Part shown: positions 53,973 through 63,513 of the stretch, piece by piece
Layout of the letters: every line of letters begins with the position of its first letter
Position numbering within the stretch: the first letter of the stretch is position 1
Assembly (NCBI GenBank): GCA_030425425.1
Contig: JAUIAO010000015.1
Location: 34,591-98,590, forward strand
Reading direction: 5' to 3'
Origin: Bacteroidia bacterium
Lineage (GTDB): Bacteria; Bacteroidota; Bacteroidia; Cytophagales; Cyclobacteriaceae
DNA: 64,000 bases
Translations under genes and position numbers: made by a program
The notes under the pieces: generated by a model
Told to the model about the DNA's origin: nothing
The model's input: only the letters and a program-made list of their open reading frames with translations
Databases searched by the model: none

Positions 53973-54006
53973 AAGCCTTCATACTTTGAGTATGGAGGCT
54001 TTTCTT
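53973..54006 (+). terminator. Displaced original terminator of tRNA-Ala
   Basis: AAGCCTTCATAC, loop TTTGA, GTATGGAGGCTT (12 bp with one G-T pair) followed by TTCTT. It directly follows attR, i.e. it was just downstream of the tRNA before insertion. Confidence 0.8.
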
Positions 54007-54013
54007 GTTAAAA

Positions 54014-54081
54014 GCAGCTTGAGTGTCATCGGACTAGGCGTCCCCGTTCGAATCCGATCGGCACGCGCAGTGATGCTCCAC
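54014..54081 (+). pseudogene. Degenerate tRNA-Ala 3' half with two 14-bp insertions
   Basis: GCAGCTTGAGTGTCATCGG (16 of 19 matching tRNA-Ala), then a 14-bp insert (54033-54046), TTCGAATCCGAT (exact), a second 14-bp insert (54059-54072), then ATGCTCCAC (exact). Removing the inserts restores the tRNA-Ala 3' end. It lies outside the element. Confidence 0.7.
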
Positions 54082-54211
54082 TGGAAACCATCAGGTGAAA
54101 GTCTGTTCTTTTCTCTTTTTTAATCCGATTTTGATCCTAAATCCAAAACATCCGATATCTTAAATACTTTATTTCCGTAAAGGCAATAGTCTTTAAGAAT
54201 ACCAATCTACC

Positions 54212-55951
54212 ATGTCAGAAAAACCGAAAGTATCAATAGGCCATGTTTTCAAAACGATCGTTTGGCCAAGAAGAAATATCCTTGCCGTTGGGTTAATACT
54301 CATTTTGATTAGCCGGGCGGCGAGTCTTGTAGTCCCGGGAGCGAGTAAATACCTGATTGATGATGTGATCGCCAAAGGCGATATGGAAATGCTCAAATGG
54401 CTGGTGATCGTGGTGATAGCAGCCATTACCATTCAGGCCATTACTTCATTCCTATTGACGAAAATCCTGAGTGTAGAAGCTCAACATCTGATCGCGCAAC
54501 TAAGAGTGAAAGTACAGCGTCAGATCATTTACCTGCCAGTTCGATTCTTTGACAATACCAAAAGCGGCGAGCTGGTGTCGCGAATCATGTCGGATGTGGA
54601 AGGAGTAAGAAATCTGGTAGGAACCGGGTTGGTGCAGCTGGTTGGGGGAACAATCACTGCCGTTGCCTCATTGATTATCTTGCTCAATATCAGTCCATGG
54701 ATGACAGCTTACGTGCTGGTCCCCGTGGCAATTTTTGGGTTCATCTCACTCAAAGCATTCGGTTACATCCGCCCTATTTTTAGAGAAAGAGGAAAAATCA
54801 ATGCCGAAGTGACCGGCAGACTGACAGAAACACTTGGTGGTGTGAGAGTGATTAAAGGGTTCAACGCGGAGAAACAAGAAGTGAAAACTTTTGAAGATGG
54901 TGTAGAAAAGCTTTTCTTAAACATTAAAAAAAGTCTCACCACTACTAGCCTGGTCACCAGCTCTGCGACTTTCCTGCTTGGTCTTGCCTCGGCGGGCATT
55001 ATGGGAATCGGTGGTTACATGATCATTCAGGAGTCTTTAACTATTGGGGATTTTCTGGCATTCTCACTCTATCTCGGATTTATGATTGCGCCAATTGTGC
55101 AGATGAGCAATATAGGTAGCCAGTTGACAGAAGCTTTTGCCGGACTGGATCGCACGGAAGAAATCATGAATATGAGCAAGGAAGATGATGACCCCAATCG
55201 TAATCTTACCATTCCTGAAATCAGTGGAGAAGTAGAATTTCAAAATGTGAGTTTTGCCTATGAGGATGATAAACACGTCGTTCATGACATCAGTTTCAAA
55301 GCCCCGGCGGGAAGCCTAACTGCTTTGGTGGGAACATCCGGGTCAGGAAAATCGACCATAGCCAGTTTGGCGGCTTCATTCCTAAATCCTGACGAAGGTT
55401 CTATTTTAGTTGACAATACTGATCTATCTACTATCAAACTCGACAATTACAGGAGTCAACTTGGGGTGGTGCTTCAGGACGACTTTTTATTTGAGGGAAC
55501 GATCAGGGAAAACATTCTATTCCCAAGACCAGATGCCAGTGAAAATCAATTGATGGAAGCTGTAAAAGCTGCTCATGTGAACGAATTTACTGATCGATTT
55601 GAAAAAGGTCTTGATACTGCTATTGGTGAGCGTGGTGTGAAATTGTCTGGTGGGCAAAAACAGAGAATTGCTATAGCAAGAGCCATCCTCGCGGATCCGA
55701 GAATTCTGATCCTGGACGAAGCTACTTCTAACCTGGACACAGAAAGTGAAAGCTTTATCCAAGAGAGTCTGGCAAGATTGATGAAGGGTCGCACGTCATT
55801 CGTTATTGCCCACAGGCTAAGTACCATTCGTCAGGCAAATCAGATACTGGTTATCGAAAACGGACGAATCGCTGAGCAAGGAACACATGACGAATTGATC
55901 GAAAAAGAAGGCAGATACTATCAATTATATACTTATCAGGCCAGAATTTGA
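54212..55951 (+). CDS. ABC exporter, MsbA-type half transporter
   Basis: A 579-residue fused permease/ATPase. Residues 20-310 hold six membrane helices and the ABC_membrane region. The ATPase has Walker A GTSGSGKST near residue 372, Q-loop LGVVLQDDFLFEGTIRENIL, signature KLSGGQKQRIAIARAIL, Walker B ILILDEATSNLD and H-loop FVIAHRLSTI. It works as a homodimer. Such transporters move lipids (MsbA) or drugs; the substrate cannot be read. It is the first core gene right of the integrative element. Confidence 0.9.
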   Translation: MSEKPKVSIGHVFKTIVWPRRNILAVGLILILISRAASLVVPGASKYLIDDVIAKGDMEMLKWLVIVVIAAITIQAITSFLLTKILSVEAQHLIAQLRVKVQRQIIYLPVRFFDNTKSGELVSRIMSDVEGVRNLVGTGLVQLVGGTITAVASLIILLNISPWMTAYVLVPVAIFGFISLKAFGYIRPIFRERGKINAEVTGRLTETLGGVRVIKGFNAEKQEVKTFEDGVEKLFLNIKKSLTTTSLVTSSATFLLGLASAGIMGIGGYMIIQESLTIGDFLAFSLYLGFMIAPIVQMSNIGSQLTEAFAGLDRTEEIMNMSKEDDDPNRNLTIPEISGEVEFQNVSFAYEDDKHVVHDISFKAPAGSLTALVGTSGSGKSTIASLAASFLNPDEGSILVDNTDLSTIKLDNYRSQLGVVLQDDFLFEGTIRENILFPRPDASENQLMEAVKAAHVNEFTDRFEKGLDTAIGERGVKLSGGQKQRIAIARAILADPRILILDEATSNLDTESESFIQESLARLMKGRTSFVIAHRLSTIRQANQILVIENGRIAEQGTHDELIEKEGRYYQLYTYQARI

Positions 55952-56050
55952 TCCTGATATTGAACTGAATAACTCCTGACTAACTATATTTAACCTCCAA
56001 CAATTCAGCTAGACAGTAAAGGTTAGTCAAATCACAATTTTTAAAAGTCG

Positions 56051-56551
56051 ATGATTATAGGCATTGGAGGTGTAAGTAGAGCCGGAAAAACCACGTTAGC
56101 AGAGGACTTATGTGAGTATTTCAAAAAACAAGGAAATACTGTTGATGTGTTTTGTCAGGATAAATATGTGAAGCCCACGATCTCCATTCCTAAAGTGCAG
56201 GGCGTACCAGATTGGGAAAGGCCAAGCACGATTAAATGGGAAAGACTGACAGAAGACGTTCAAAATTCGACTGCCGACATCAAGATCGTGGAAGGCTTGT
56301 TTGCCTTTTATCCTGCATCTCTTCGCACCCTTTATAATGCCAGTATTTTCATCAATATCGATAAGGAAGTATTCCTTTCCAGAAAAAAAGCGGATTCACG
56401 CTGGGGAAAAGAGCCCAGCTGGTACGCAGAGCACGTGTGGCGCTCATATTTAAAATATGGACAGAAAAAGGGCGACCGAGAGGAATATATCGATGTAGAT
56501 GGCAAAAGAAAAATAGAGCTTAGAAATATCCTGGCGTTTCTACCTGACTAA
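56051..56551 (+). CDS. Uridine kinase-like P-loop protein
   Basis: A 166-residue P-loop NTPase with a Walker A at the start (IGIGGVSRAGKTTLAEDL), VFCQDKYVKP and the acidic motif IKIVEGLFAFYPASL (Walker B-like, as in uridine kinases/phosphoribulokinase). The C-terminal LRNILAFLPD is typical. It is shorter than standard uridine kinase (about 210) and lacks the full nucleoside-binding region, so the acceptor may differ (uridine or a small metabolite). It is cytoplasmic and overlaps the convergent GreA/B-like gene by 4 bp. Confidence 0.75.
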   Translation: MIIGIGGVSRAGKTTLAEDLCEYFKKQGNTVDVFCQDKYVKPTISIPKVQGVPDWERPSTIKWERLTEDVQNSTADIKIVEGLFAFYPASLRTLYNASIFINIDKEVFLSRKKADSRWGKEPSWYAEHVWRSYLKYGQKKGDREEYIDVDGKRKIELRNILAFLPD

Positions 56552-57012
56552 TTAACCTCAGCTACTTCATAAGTCATATTATTAAACTGGATTTTATTTC
56601 CCGCCTTTGCTCCTAGAAACATCTTCCCCAAAGGAGCAACAGGAGAAATACACATGACTTTGTCTTTTCCTATTTGAATCAATCCCAGACTCACACTAAT
56701 ATAAAAAATGCCTCTATTCGATTTCAGGACACTTCCCAGCTGCACCTCTTTCTGATGTTTTTCCGGATTGAGTTGGCTAATTACCCGTTGCTGTTTCAGG
56801 GCCTGATCCAACTGTCCGGCAATTTTCTCTTTTTCCAGATGCATCATCGCCCTTCCTGTTTCATATTTATCCCCAGCACTGCTTTTTGTTTCCTGATTTG
56901 CAGCATCCTGATAGCCTTTGAGAGTGGATTGCAGGGATAATATTTTTTCACTTATGATTTGCTGACACTCTAAATGAACAGCCTTTTTTAACTGGATTAA
57001 ATCTTGTCCCAT
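56548..57012 (-). CDS. GreA/GreB-like transcript-cleavage factor family protein
   Basis: A 154-residue protein with the two-part GreA/B plan: an N-terminal helical region (EKILSLQSTLKGYQDAANQE, then GDKYETGRAMMHLEKEKIAG, residues 1-95) and a C-terminal FKBP-like domain (GSVLKSNRGIFYISVSLGLI, then SPVAPLGKMFLGAKAGNKI, QFNNMTYEVAEV). The acidic tip residues of classical GreA are replaced, so RNA cleavage stimulation is not certain; a Gfh-like regulator is possible. Related proteins in Bacteroidota are often misnamed 3-oxoacyl-ACP synthase. Confidence 0.72.
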   Translation of the reverse strand: MGQDLIQLKKAVHLECQQIISEKILSLQSTLKGYQDAANQETKSSAGDKYETGRAMMHLEKEKIAGQLDQALKQQRVISQLNPEKHQKEVQLGSVLKSNRGIFYISVSLGLIQIGKDKVMCISPVAPLGKMFLGAKAGNKIQFNNMTYEVAEVN

Positions 57013-57096
57013 AAAGATTAATGCTTAATTATTTTACCCCGACTTGCAACCTAAAGGTTTATTCTGACATCTTTTATCAGATCAACCCACTCTACT

Positions 57097-59475
57097 ATGT
57101 TTAAAAACTTCTTCAAAACCACCTTCAGAAACCTCTGGAAAAACAAAAACTATGTCATTATCAATATTCTCGGTCTCAGTCTCTCTTTGGCTTGTGGCAT
57201 TGTTGCTTATCTGAACTACAAATATGCTGCTGATTTTGACGATAATCATGTAAATCAAGAACGTATCTATAAAATCCAAATTGCCAAATCTGTTCAAGAC
57301 AATTTAGTTCCTTACGGAATCACTCCAATGCCGCTCGGTGTAGGTCTCGAAAACCAGATAAGTGAAGTAGAATATGCTACGCGGTTTACTCGCTCCGGCA
57401 TAGTGGCAAAAAAAGACAATAACGTACTAGACATAGGAATTGGCTTTGCTGATGAGCATTTTTTTGATGTTTTTACGTTTCCATTCAAATACGGCAGCCA
57501 GTCAGCTTTCAGTGATCCGGGCCAAATCATCTTATCTGACCAAACAGCAGAAAAACTTTTCGGAGACATAGACCCAACCGGAAACCTGGTTACATTGATC
57601 AAAGATGATGGTGCTCAACTCACCAAAATTGTAGGGGGAGTACTGGAAAAAATCCCATCAAATTCGTGTGTGCACTTCAACGGGCTTTTGCCTTTTGAGG
57701 AATATTATTCAATCTATGAAGTAGAAAGAAATAACTGGAGACATTTCGTAGGAGGCACCTTTGTGATGACCAAAACGAACAACCCTCCACAGAATATACT
57801 TCAAGTTCTCAATGACAATTACATCACTATTCAAAATGAAGCTCGGGATGATTGGAAAGTGGCTAAATACACTTTGGAGCCTTTAGCCACAGTAGGCGTG
57901 AACGGCGAGAACCTTCGAGCTAATTGGCTGCATCAAGCTCCACCAAAGCCTGCGATCATTGCACCAATGATCATGGCAGTCCTCATGTTGCTGATTGCTT
58001 GTTTCAATTTTACAAACACATCTATAGCCATTTCCAGCAAGCGCCTTAAAGAAATTGGCATCAGAAAAGTAATGGGAGGAAACAGAAGTCAGCTGATCAT
58101 TCAGTTTCTTGGCGAAAATTTAGTGCTCACCTTTTTTGCCTTGATACTTTCAGTGGTTATTGCCATTTATCTGGTACCGGCATATTCTGCCATGTGGGAT
58201 TTCATCGAACTGGAATTAGACTTCAATAAGCACCCGGAACTCTACTTTTTCTTGATTGGCCTGCTGATTTTTACTTCAATAATAGCCGGAGGATATCCGT
58301 CATATTATATCTCTTCTTATCAACCCGTGACAATTCTTAGAGGTAATTCCAGTATTGGCGGCACGAGTTTGTTCTCGAAAATATTACTCACTGCCCAATA
58401 TGTGTTTACGGCTATTGCTTTGATCGCAAGTCTTGCATTTTCACAGAATGCCAAATATCAAAGTGAATTGGATGTGGGGTTCGAAAAATCAGATATCATC
58501 TTCGTCAGAGTTCCGAGTGAGTCCACATTTGACAGATTGAAACAAAGAATAGAACAAAATCCACTGGTTCAAAAAATTGCACAAACGGAAGAGCATATTG
58601 GCTCATGGAATTATACCCGTACACTCAAAAACGAAGAGCAAGAACTTGAAGCATTTATGCTGGATCTTGGGTTAGATTATCTTGATGTGATGGAACTCAA
58701 AATGGCAGATGGACGCTATTTCACAGAGGATCTATATGAGCATGACAAGGCCAGCTCGATCATTGTAAATGAGAAATTAGTCGAAGAATTTGGTTGGGAA
58801 GAACCACTTGGAAAAATGGTCCAGATTGACGATTCTACCAGATTGCAAGTAGTAGGAGTAATGAAAAATTTTCATATGCAAGGATTCTGGAATCCGGTAG
58901 AGCCATACGGCATCAGGCCTGCGATAAAAGAGAAGACGAATTTTGCAGTAATCAAAGTATCCGCTGGAACCAGAAAAGAATCCAATGAATTGATCGAACA
59001 AGCCTGGTATGAAGTAGAGCCCAACAAGCCTTATCCGGGTAGGTTTCAGGATGAATTCCTTAACGACGCAGAAGAAGTCAATGGCAATATCACCGTTATG
59101 TTTACATTTTTAGGTACGCTGGCATTGATTCTATCATCAATTGGTTTGTACACTTTGGTTTCCCTGAATATTATTAAAAGGGTAAAAGAAATCGGAGTAA
59201 GAAAGGTGCTCGGTGCTTCTGTTGCTCAGATTGTCACCAAAGTGAATGTCCAGTTTTTGTGGATTCTAGCCATTTCAATTATTCTGGGCGGAGCTCTTTC
59301 CTATTTAGCTATTGACGCATTGATGGGGTCGATTTTCGCTTACTATAAAACCATGTCTGTTTTCACACTGTTTGTGCCTATTCTCCTGCTGCTTATGGTT
59401 GCGATAGGTACCTCAGTAGGCCGAACCCTGACAGCTGCGCAAAAGAATCCTGTAGATTCTCTGAGATATGAGTAA
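57097..59475 (+). CDS. MacB/FtsX-type ABC permease
   Basis: A 792-residue membrane protein with the duplicated FtsX plan. There is a first helix near 20-40 (VIINILGLSLSLACGIVAYL), a large extracytoplasmic domain (45-280), three helices at about 285-405, a fourth near 430, a second periplasmic domain (450-660) and three final helices ending IGTSVGRTLTAAQKNPVDSLRYE. Conserved elements are SSKRLKEIGIRKVMGGNRSQ and VKEIGVRKVLGASVAQIV. These are partners of an MacB-like ATPase and act in mechanotransmission or export; no ATPase gene is adjacent. Long duplicated forms like this are common in Bacteroidota. Confidence 0.88.
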   Translation: MFKNFFKTTFRNLWKNKNYVIINILGLSLSLACGIVAYLNYKYAADFDDNHVNQERIYKIQIAKSVQDNLVPYGITPMPLGVGLENQISEVEYATRFTRSGIVAKKDNNVLDIGIGFADEHFFDVFTFPFKYGSQSAFSDPGQIILSDQTAEKLFGDIDPTGNLVTLIKDDGAQLTKIVGGVLEKIPSNSCVHFNGLLPFEEYYSIYEVERNNWRHFVGGTFVMTKTNNPPQNILQVLNDNYITIQNEARDDWKVAKYTLEPLATVGVNGENLRANWLHQAPPKPAIIAPMIMAVLMLLIACFNFTNTSIAISSKRLKEIGIRKVMGGNRSQLIIQFLGENLVLTFFALILSVVIAIYLVPAYSAMWDFIELELDFNKHPELYFFLIGLLIFTSIIAGGYPSYYISSYQPVTILRGNSSIGGTSLFSKILLTAQYVFTAIALIASLAFSQNAKYQSELDVGFEKSDIIFVRVPSESTFDRLKQRIEQNPLVQKIAQTEEHIGSWNYTRTLKNEEQELEAFMLDLGLDYLDVMELKMADGRYFTEDLYEHDKASSIIVNEKLVEEFGWEEPLGKMVQIDDSTRLQVVGVMKNFHMQGFWNPVEPYGIRPAIKEKTNFAVIKVSAGTRKESNELIEQAWYEVEPNKPYPGRFQDEFLNDAEEVNGNITVMFTFLGTLALILSSIGLYTLVSLNIIKRVKEIGVRKVLGASVAQIVTKVNVQFLWILAISIILGGALSYLAIDALMGSIFAYYKTMSVFTLFVPILLLLMVAIGTSVGRTLTAAQKNPVDSLRYE

Positions 59476-59499
59476 TTGATTTTAATCACTGTGGAAGTG

Positions 59500-59537
59500 A
59501 AAAATGAGACCGGTTCAAGAAAGCTTGATCCGGCCTC
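59500..59537 (-). terminator. Terminator downstream of the aldehyde dehydrogenase gene
   Basis: Read on the minus strand: GAGGCCGGATCAAG, loop CTTT, CTTGAACCGGTCTC (two mismatches) followed by ATTTTTC. It lies 136 bp past the dehydrogenase stop. Confidence 0.65.
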
Positions 59538-59672
59538 AAATAATATTCTAAATATCTCTCCTTTACAATTTTGCTTTTTTACCCTAATATCCCTGAAGGG
59601 AAAAAGCAAAAAACAATCTGAAAGAACATAAACTATTCAAATTGATATTTCAATGCAAAGTTGGACTATTCC

Positions 59673-61217
59673 TTACAATTCAAATTTGATTCCCTGAGCC
59701 AGTGGAAGTTCTGTGGAATAATTGATGGTATTGGTCTGACGCCTCATGTACGCCTTCCACGCATCAGATCCTGACTCGCGTCCACCACCTGTTTCTTTCT
59801 CTCCGCCAAATGCTCCTCCTATTTCTGCTCCTGAAGTACCGATATTTACATTGGCAATACCACAGTCAGAGCCTGCAGCAGACAAGAACAATTCAGATTG
59901 GCGAATGTTGGTAGTCATGATAGCAGAAGAAAGTCCCTGTGGAACATCATTCTGAATCGCAATTGCTTCTTCCAGATCAGTGTATTTAATCAAATACAAA
60001 ACAGGCGCAAAAGTTTCTTCACATACCATAGAGTAATGTTTTTCCATTTCATAGATACAAGGCTTCACATAACATCCAGACTCATAACCTTCACCTTGCA
60101 ATACTCCTCCTGGCACCACTTCGTGACCACCCTGAGAAAGCACTCGTTCTATGGCATCCTGATATATTTTCACAGCATCTGTATCAATCAATGGACCCAC
60201 GTGATTGTTTTCATCCAAAGGACTACCGATTCTGAGTTGCTTGTAAGCGTTCACTAATTTGGTTTTCACCTCATCATATACACTTTCGTGAATAATCAAT
60301 CTTCTGGTAGAAGTACAGCGCTGACCAGCAGTACCCACAGCACCGAAAACAGCTCCCGGTATGACGATATTTAGATCTGCATGCTCGGTAACGATAATGG
60401 CATTATTTCCTCCAAGCTCAAGAATTGATTTTCCAAGCCTTTTACCAACAGTAGCCGCTACTGATTTACCCATTCGGATGGAACCAGTCGCTGAAACCAG
60501 CGGAATGCGATAGTCATCAGCCATTTGCTTACCGAATTCGGCCCCACCGATCACTAATCCGCTTACCCCTGAAGGCACATTATTCGCCGAAAACACATTC
60601 TGAACAATGTTTTGACAAGCAATGGCTGAAAGAGGCACTTTCTCAGAAGGCTTCCACACACAAGCATCTCCACATACCCATGCAATCATGGTGTTCCATG
60701 ACCAAACAGCCACCGGAAAATTGAATGAGGATATAATTCCAACCACACCAATCGGGTGCCACTGTTCATACATTCTGTGACCAGGACGCTCAGAGTGCAT
60801 AGTCAATCCGTAAAGCTGGCGTGAAAGTCCCACAGCAAAATCACAGATATCGATCATCTCCTGCACTTCTCCTAGTCCCTCCTGGAGGGATTTACCCATT
60901 TCATAGCTCACCAAAGCGCCAAGATCTTCTTTGAATTTCCGCAATTCCAAACCGATTTGGCGAACTACTTCTCCACGCTGTGGAGCAGGAACCATACGCC
61001 ATTCTTTGAATGCCTCTTGCGCTCCAGAGACTACCTTATTATATGCCTGGTCATCTGCGGAGGTCACCTCACCGATGGCTTTGCCATCTACTGGTGAAAA
61101 AGAAGTGATTTTTTGGCCGGTAGTAGGAAGCCATTTGCCGCCAATGGCCGCTCCGGGGTTGGTAGCTTCTACTCCAAGGTTTTTGAGAATTTTACTGATA
61201 TCAGTAGGGGTGCTCAT
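59673..61217 (-). CDS. Aldehyde dehydrogenase, ALDH7 type
   Basis: A 514-residue NAD-dependent dehydrogenase. The catalytic residues are E267 (ILELGGNNA) and C301 (AGQRCTSTRRL), 34 apart as is canonical. The sequence PGAAIGGKWLPTTGQKITSF, GVVGIISSFNFPVAVWSWN and the end FGGEKETGGGRESGSDAWKA are those of the ALDH7 group, whose members oxidise alpha-aminoadipic semialdehyde (piperideine-6-carboxylate) in lysine breakdown or betaine aldehyde. The exact substrate is inferred. It is monocistronic, with an own terminator. Confidence 0.9.
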   Translation of the reverse strand: MSTPTDISKILKNLGVEATNPGAAIGGKWLPTTGQKITSFSPVDGKAIGEVTSADDQAYNKVVSGAQEAFKEWRMVPAPQRGEVVRQIGLELRKFKEDLGALVSYEMGKSLQEGLGEVQEMIDICDFAVGLSRQLYGLTMHSERPGHRMYEQWHPIGVVGIISSFNFPVAVWSWNTMIAWVCGDACVWKPSEKVPLSAIACQNIVQNVFSANNVPSGVSGLVIGGAEFGKQMADDYRIPLVSATGSIRMGKSVAATVGKRLGKSILELGGNNAIIVTEHADLNIVIPGAVFGAVGTAGQRCTSTRRLIIHESVYDEVKTKLVNAYKQLRIGSPLDENNHVGPLIDTDAVKIYQDAIERVLSQGGHEVVPGGVLQGEGYESGCYVKPCIYEMEKHYSMVCEETFAPVLYLIKYTDLEEAIAIQNDVPQGLSSAIMTTNIRQSELFLSAAGSDCGIANVNIGTSGAEIGGAFGGEKETGGGRESGSDAWKAYMRRQTNTINYSTELPLAQGIKFEL

Positions 61218-61274
61218 GTTGTTTATTTTTGTTGTTATAGGAGCAAATCTATCAATTCACAGACTAAAATCCCT

Positions 61275-61311
61275 ATAAAAAATAAAGGTCGTCTCATGAT
61301 GAAACGACCTT
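61275..61311 (-). terminator. Terminator downstream of the HtrA/DegP gene
   Basis: Read on the minus strand: AAGGTCGT, loop, ACGACCTT, then TATTTTTTA. The stem is at 61285-61292 and 61304-61311, 30 bp past the stop. Confidence 0.82.
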
Positions 61312-61340
61312 AACCATATCCTTTTATTGAACTCTAATTA

Positions 61341-62825
61341 TTACCATCCTATACCGTAATATGCTTTTTCGCCATTAGGATATAAGCCTTCTATCAGGAT
61401 TCCTTCACCTCTGGCACGATTGAGCGCAGCTGTCAAATCCTTAGTATCTCTAATTGGTTGTTTATCAATTTTTGTAATCACGAATCCTTCTTCAATACCA
61501 GCTTCCTTCCACTTACCTTTGTTCAGTCCCTTCACCTGCACTCCATTTTCGATCTCCAATTCTGATTTGATCTCATCAGAAACAGGCTCCAGGGTAGCAC
61601 CTTCAAATTTGAATGTATTATCTGCTTTCACTACTTCTGTAGTCATAAACTGATTTTTCAAAATAGCATTGACAGTTTTTGTTTTGCCATCTCGGATGAA
61701 AGTAACCTCTATTTCGTCTCCTGGTCTGTTCAAAGCAACCTGCTCCTGCAATTGGGCTACATTAGAAACTTTCTTTCCATCTATAGCGATGATTACATCC
61801 TGCCTCTCCAAACCAGCTTCTGCTGCGGCGGTTCCCATATTTACTTTCTCCACATAAACTCCTTTCAAAACATTCAACCCTTCTTCCTCTGCCAGCTCAG
61901 CTGAAACATCTCTAATCTGAATACCTAAAAGCGGTCTTTGTACTGCACCAAAATCTTTCAAATCCCAAATTACTTTTTTCACCAGTGTGGCTGGCACAGC
62001 AAAAGAATATCCTGCGAATGCTCCTGTAGGGGAAGCGATTGCCGTATTAATCCCGACTAATTCACCTTTTAGGTTCACTAAAGCTCCGCCACTATTTCCA
62101 GGATTCACGGCTGCATCTGTCTGTATAAATGCTTCTATTCGGGTAGCGCTACCACTTCTAGCCAGAATGTTGATATTTCTTGCTTTGGCACTCACTATAC
62201 CGGCTGTAACTGTAGACCGGAACTCAAATGGGTTTCCAATAGCCAACACCCACTCTCCTATCTGAATATTCTCGCTATCACCAAAATTGACGAAAGGAAG
62301 ATTTTCTTCATCGATCTTGATCAATGCAAGGTCGGTATCCGGATCGGTTCCAATCACTTTAGCATTATAGGTCCTATTGTCATTGAGAAGTACTTCTATT
62401 TCATCTGCATCTTCCACCACATGATTGTTGGTAGCGATATATCCGTCTTCAGAAACAATAACACCTGAGCCAGCCCCCATTCCAGGAGAACGACGCTGAC
62501 GGTCATATTGATCCCCAAAATAATCTTTAAAAAAATCTTCCATAGGATTATGGTAATTGGATCCTCCAGCTCTTTCATACTTTGTACGTATGTGTACCAC
62601 GGCTGGAGTGGCTGATTTAGCGGCATAAACGAAGTTGAGCCCTTCCGGAACTACAAAATCAGTGCTATCGAAAACGTAATTGGTAAAATTCACAGGGTTT
62701 TCACCTGCTGTTTGCTGAATGATCAGAGTTTCAGGTTTCACAAACGCTGTATACCCTCCTATTGCCACGAGTCCTCCCAATACTGAGGACAATATCAAGG
62801 CAAAAAATAAATTCTTGTTGCTCAT
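61341..62825 (-). CDS. degP: HtrA/DegP-type serine protease
   Basis: A 494-residue periplasmic protease and chaperone. A single N-terminal hydrophobic segment (residues 6-29) serves as a signal or anchor. The trypsin-like domain has the catalytic triad H135 (ATNNHVVED), D165 (DTDLALIK) and S245 (GNSGGALV). Two PDZ domains follow at about 275-375 and 400-490 (VEKVNMGTAAAEAGLERQD, then VKGLNKGKWKEAGIEEGFVI). It degrades misfolded envelope proteins. The next gene upstream is hsp20 on the same strand, about 175 bp away, with a terminator between. Confidence 0.95.
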   Translation of the reverse strand: MSNKNLFFALILSSVLGGLVAIGGYTAFVKPETLIIQQTAGENPVNFTNYVFDSTDFVVPEGLNFVYAAKSATPAVVHIRTKYERAGGSNYHNPMEDFFKDYFGDQYDRQRRSPGMGAGSGVIVSEDGYIATNNHVVEDADEIEVLLNDNRTYNAKVIGTDPDTDLALIKIDEENLPFVNFGDSENIQIGEWVLAIGNPFEFRSTVTAGIVSAKARNINILARSGSATRIEAFIQTDAAVNPGNSGGALVNLKGELVGINTAIASPTGAFAGYSFAVPATLVKKVIWDLKDFGAVQRPLLGIQIRDVSAELAEEEGLNVLKGVYVEKVNMGTAAAEAGLERQDVIIAIDGKKVSNVAQLQEQVALNRPGDEIEVTFIRDGKTKTVNAILKNQFMTTEVVKADNTFKFEGATLEPVSDEIKSELEIENGVQVKGLNKGKWKEAGIEEGFVITKIDKQPIRDTKDLTAALNRARGEGILIEGLYPNGEKAYYGIGW

Positions 62826-62941
62826 AGCTTTTATCTTTCTGCTAAAGTTTAACTATTCATTATACTGATTACCCAACTGATTGTTCGGTAAAATGGTGCT
62901 CTATTCGTTTGTGATTAACATATATTAACACCCCGCTCGAA

Positions 62942-62975
62942 CAAAAAGCCCCGGCCACTCAATGGGACCAGGGCC
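62942..62975 (-). terminator. Terminator downstream of the Hsp20 gene
   Basis: Minus strand: GGCCCTGG, loop of about 13 bases, CCGGGGCT (two G-T pairs), followed by TTTTTGTT. It separates hsp20 from degP. Confidence 0.8.
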
Positions 62976-63001
62976 TCTATCACAACTCAACACTCAATTG
63001 C

Positions 63002-63433
63002 TTATTTGATTAAGATCGTCTTTTTTGAAACTTTCTTTTCATCTTTTGGCAGTACGATGTTCAGTACTCCATCTCTGTAGGAGGCATCTACTTTCTCCAC
63101 ATTTACATTGTCAGGCAAGTAAAACGATCTATTGAAAGCACCGTAATAACTCTCTACACTGTGGTAGTTCTTCTCATTCTTTTCGTTTTTCAGCTTTCTC
63201 TCTCCACTTACTGTAAGTCGGTCATCATTTAGATCGATTTTGATATCCTCTTTCTTCATTCCCGGTAGAGCAAACTGAATCTCAAATTCTTTTTCAGACT
63301 CAGAAATATCTACCTGAGGGGTAAAATTGGACTCGCCCTTCACTCCGAAGAAGTCATCATTGAAGAATCGATCGAAGAAACTATTGAAAGTAGTAGGCTT
63401 GTAGTTGTTTGGGTTATATTTAATAAGTGTCAT
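63002..63433 (-). CDS. Hsp20/alpha-crystallin small heat-shock protein
   Basis: A 143-residue small chaperone. The alpha-crystallin domain starts near residue 40 (FTPQVDISESEKEFEIQFAL) and includes PGMKKEDIKIDLNDDRLTVS, GERK, FNRSFYLPDNVNVEKVDASY, the signature DGVLNIVLPK and the C-terminal I-x-I-like KKTILIK. The N-terminal part (YNPNNYKPTTFNSFFDRFFN) is the usual short aromatic arm. It is the first gene upstream of degP, consistent with a shared stress role. Repeated AATGACATG sites lie in its upstream region. Confidence 0.93.
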   Translation of the reverse strand: MTLIKYNPNNYKPTTFNSFFDRFFNDDFFGVKGESNFTPQVDISESEKEFEIQFALPGMKKEDIKIDLNDDRLTVSGERKLKNEKNEKNYHSVESYYGAFNRSFYLPDNVNVEKVDASYRDGVLNIVLPKDEKKVSKKTILIK

Positions 63434-63513
63434 GGTTATAAAGATTTTAGTTTAACATCAATTTCTGAACTTCTCTTTTCGAATTTTATGCCAAATCAAA
63501 AAATCGCTAAAAA

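Noticed and set aside
57097..59475. Frameshifted or fused pair of permease genes
   Set aside because: The duplicated FtsX layout is the normal length for Bacteroidota MacB-like permeases; no disruption is visible.
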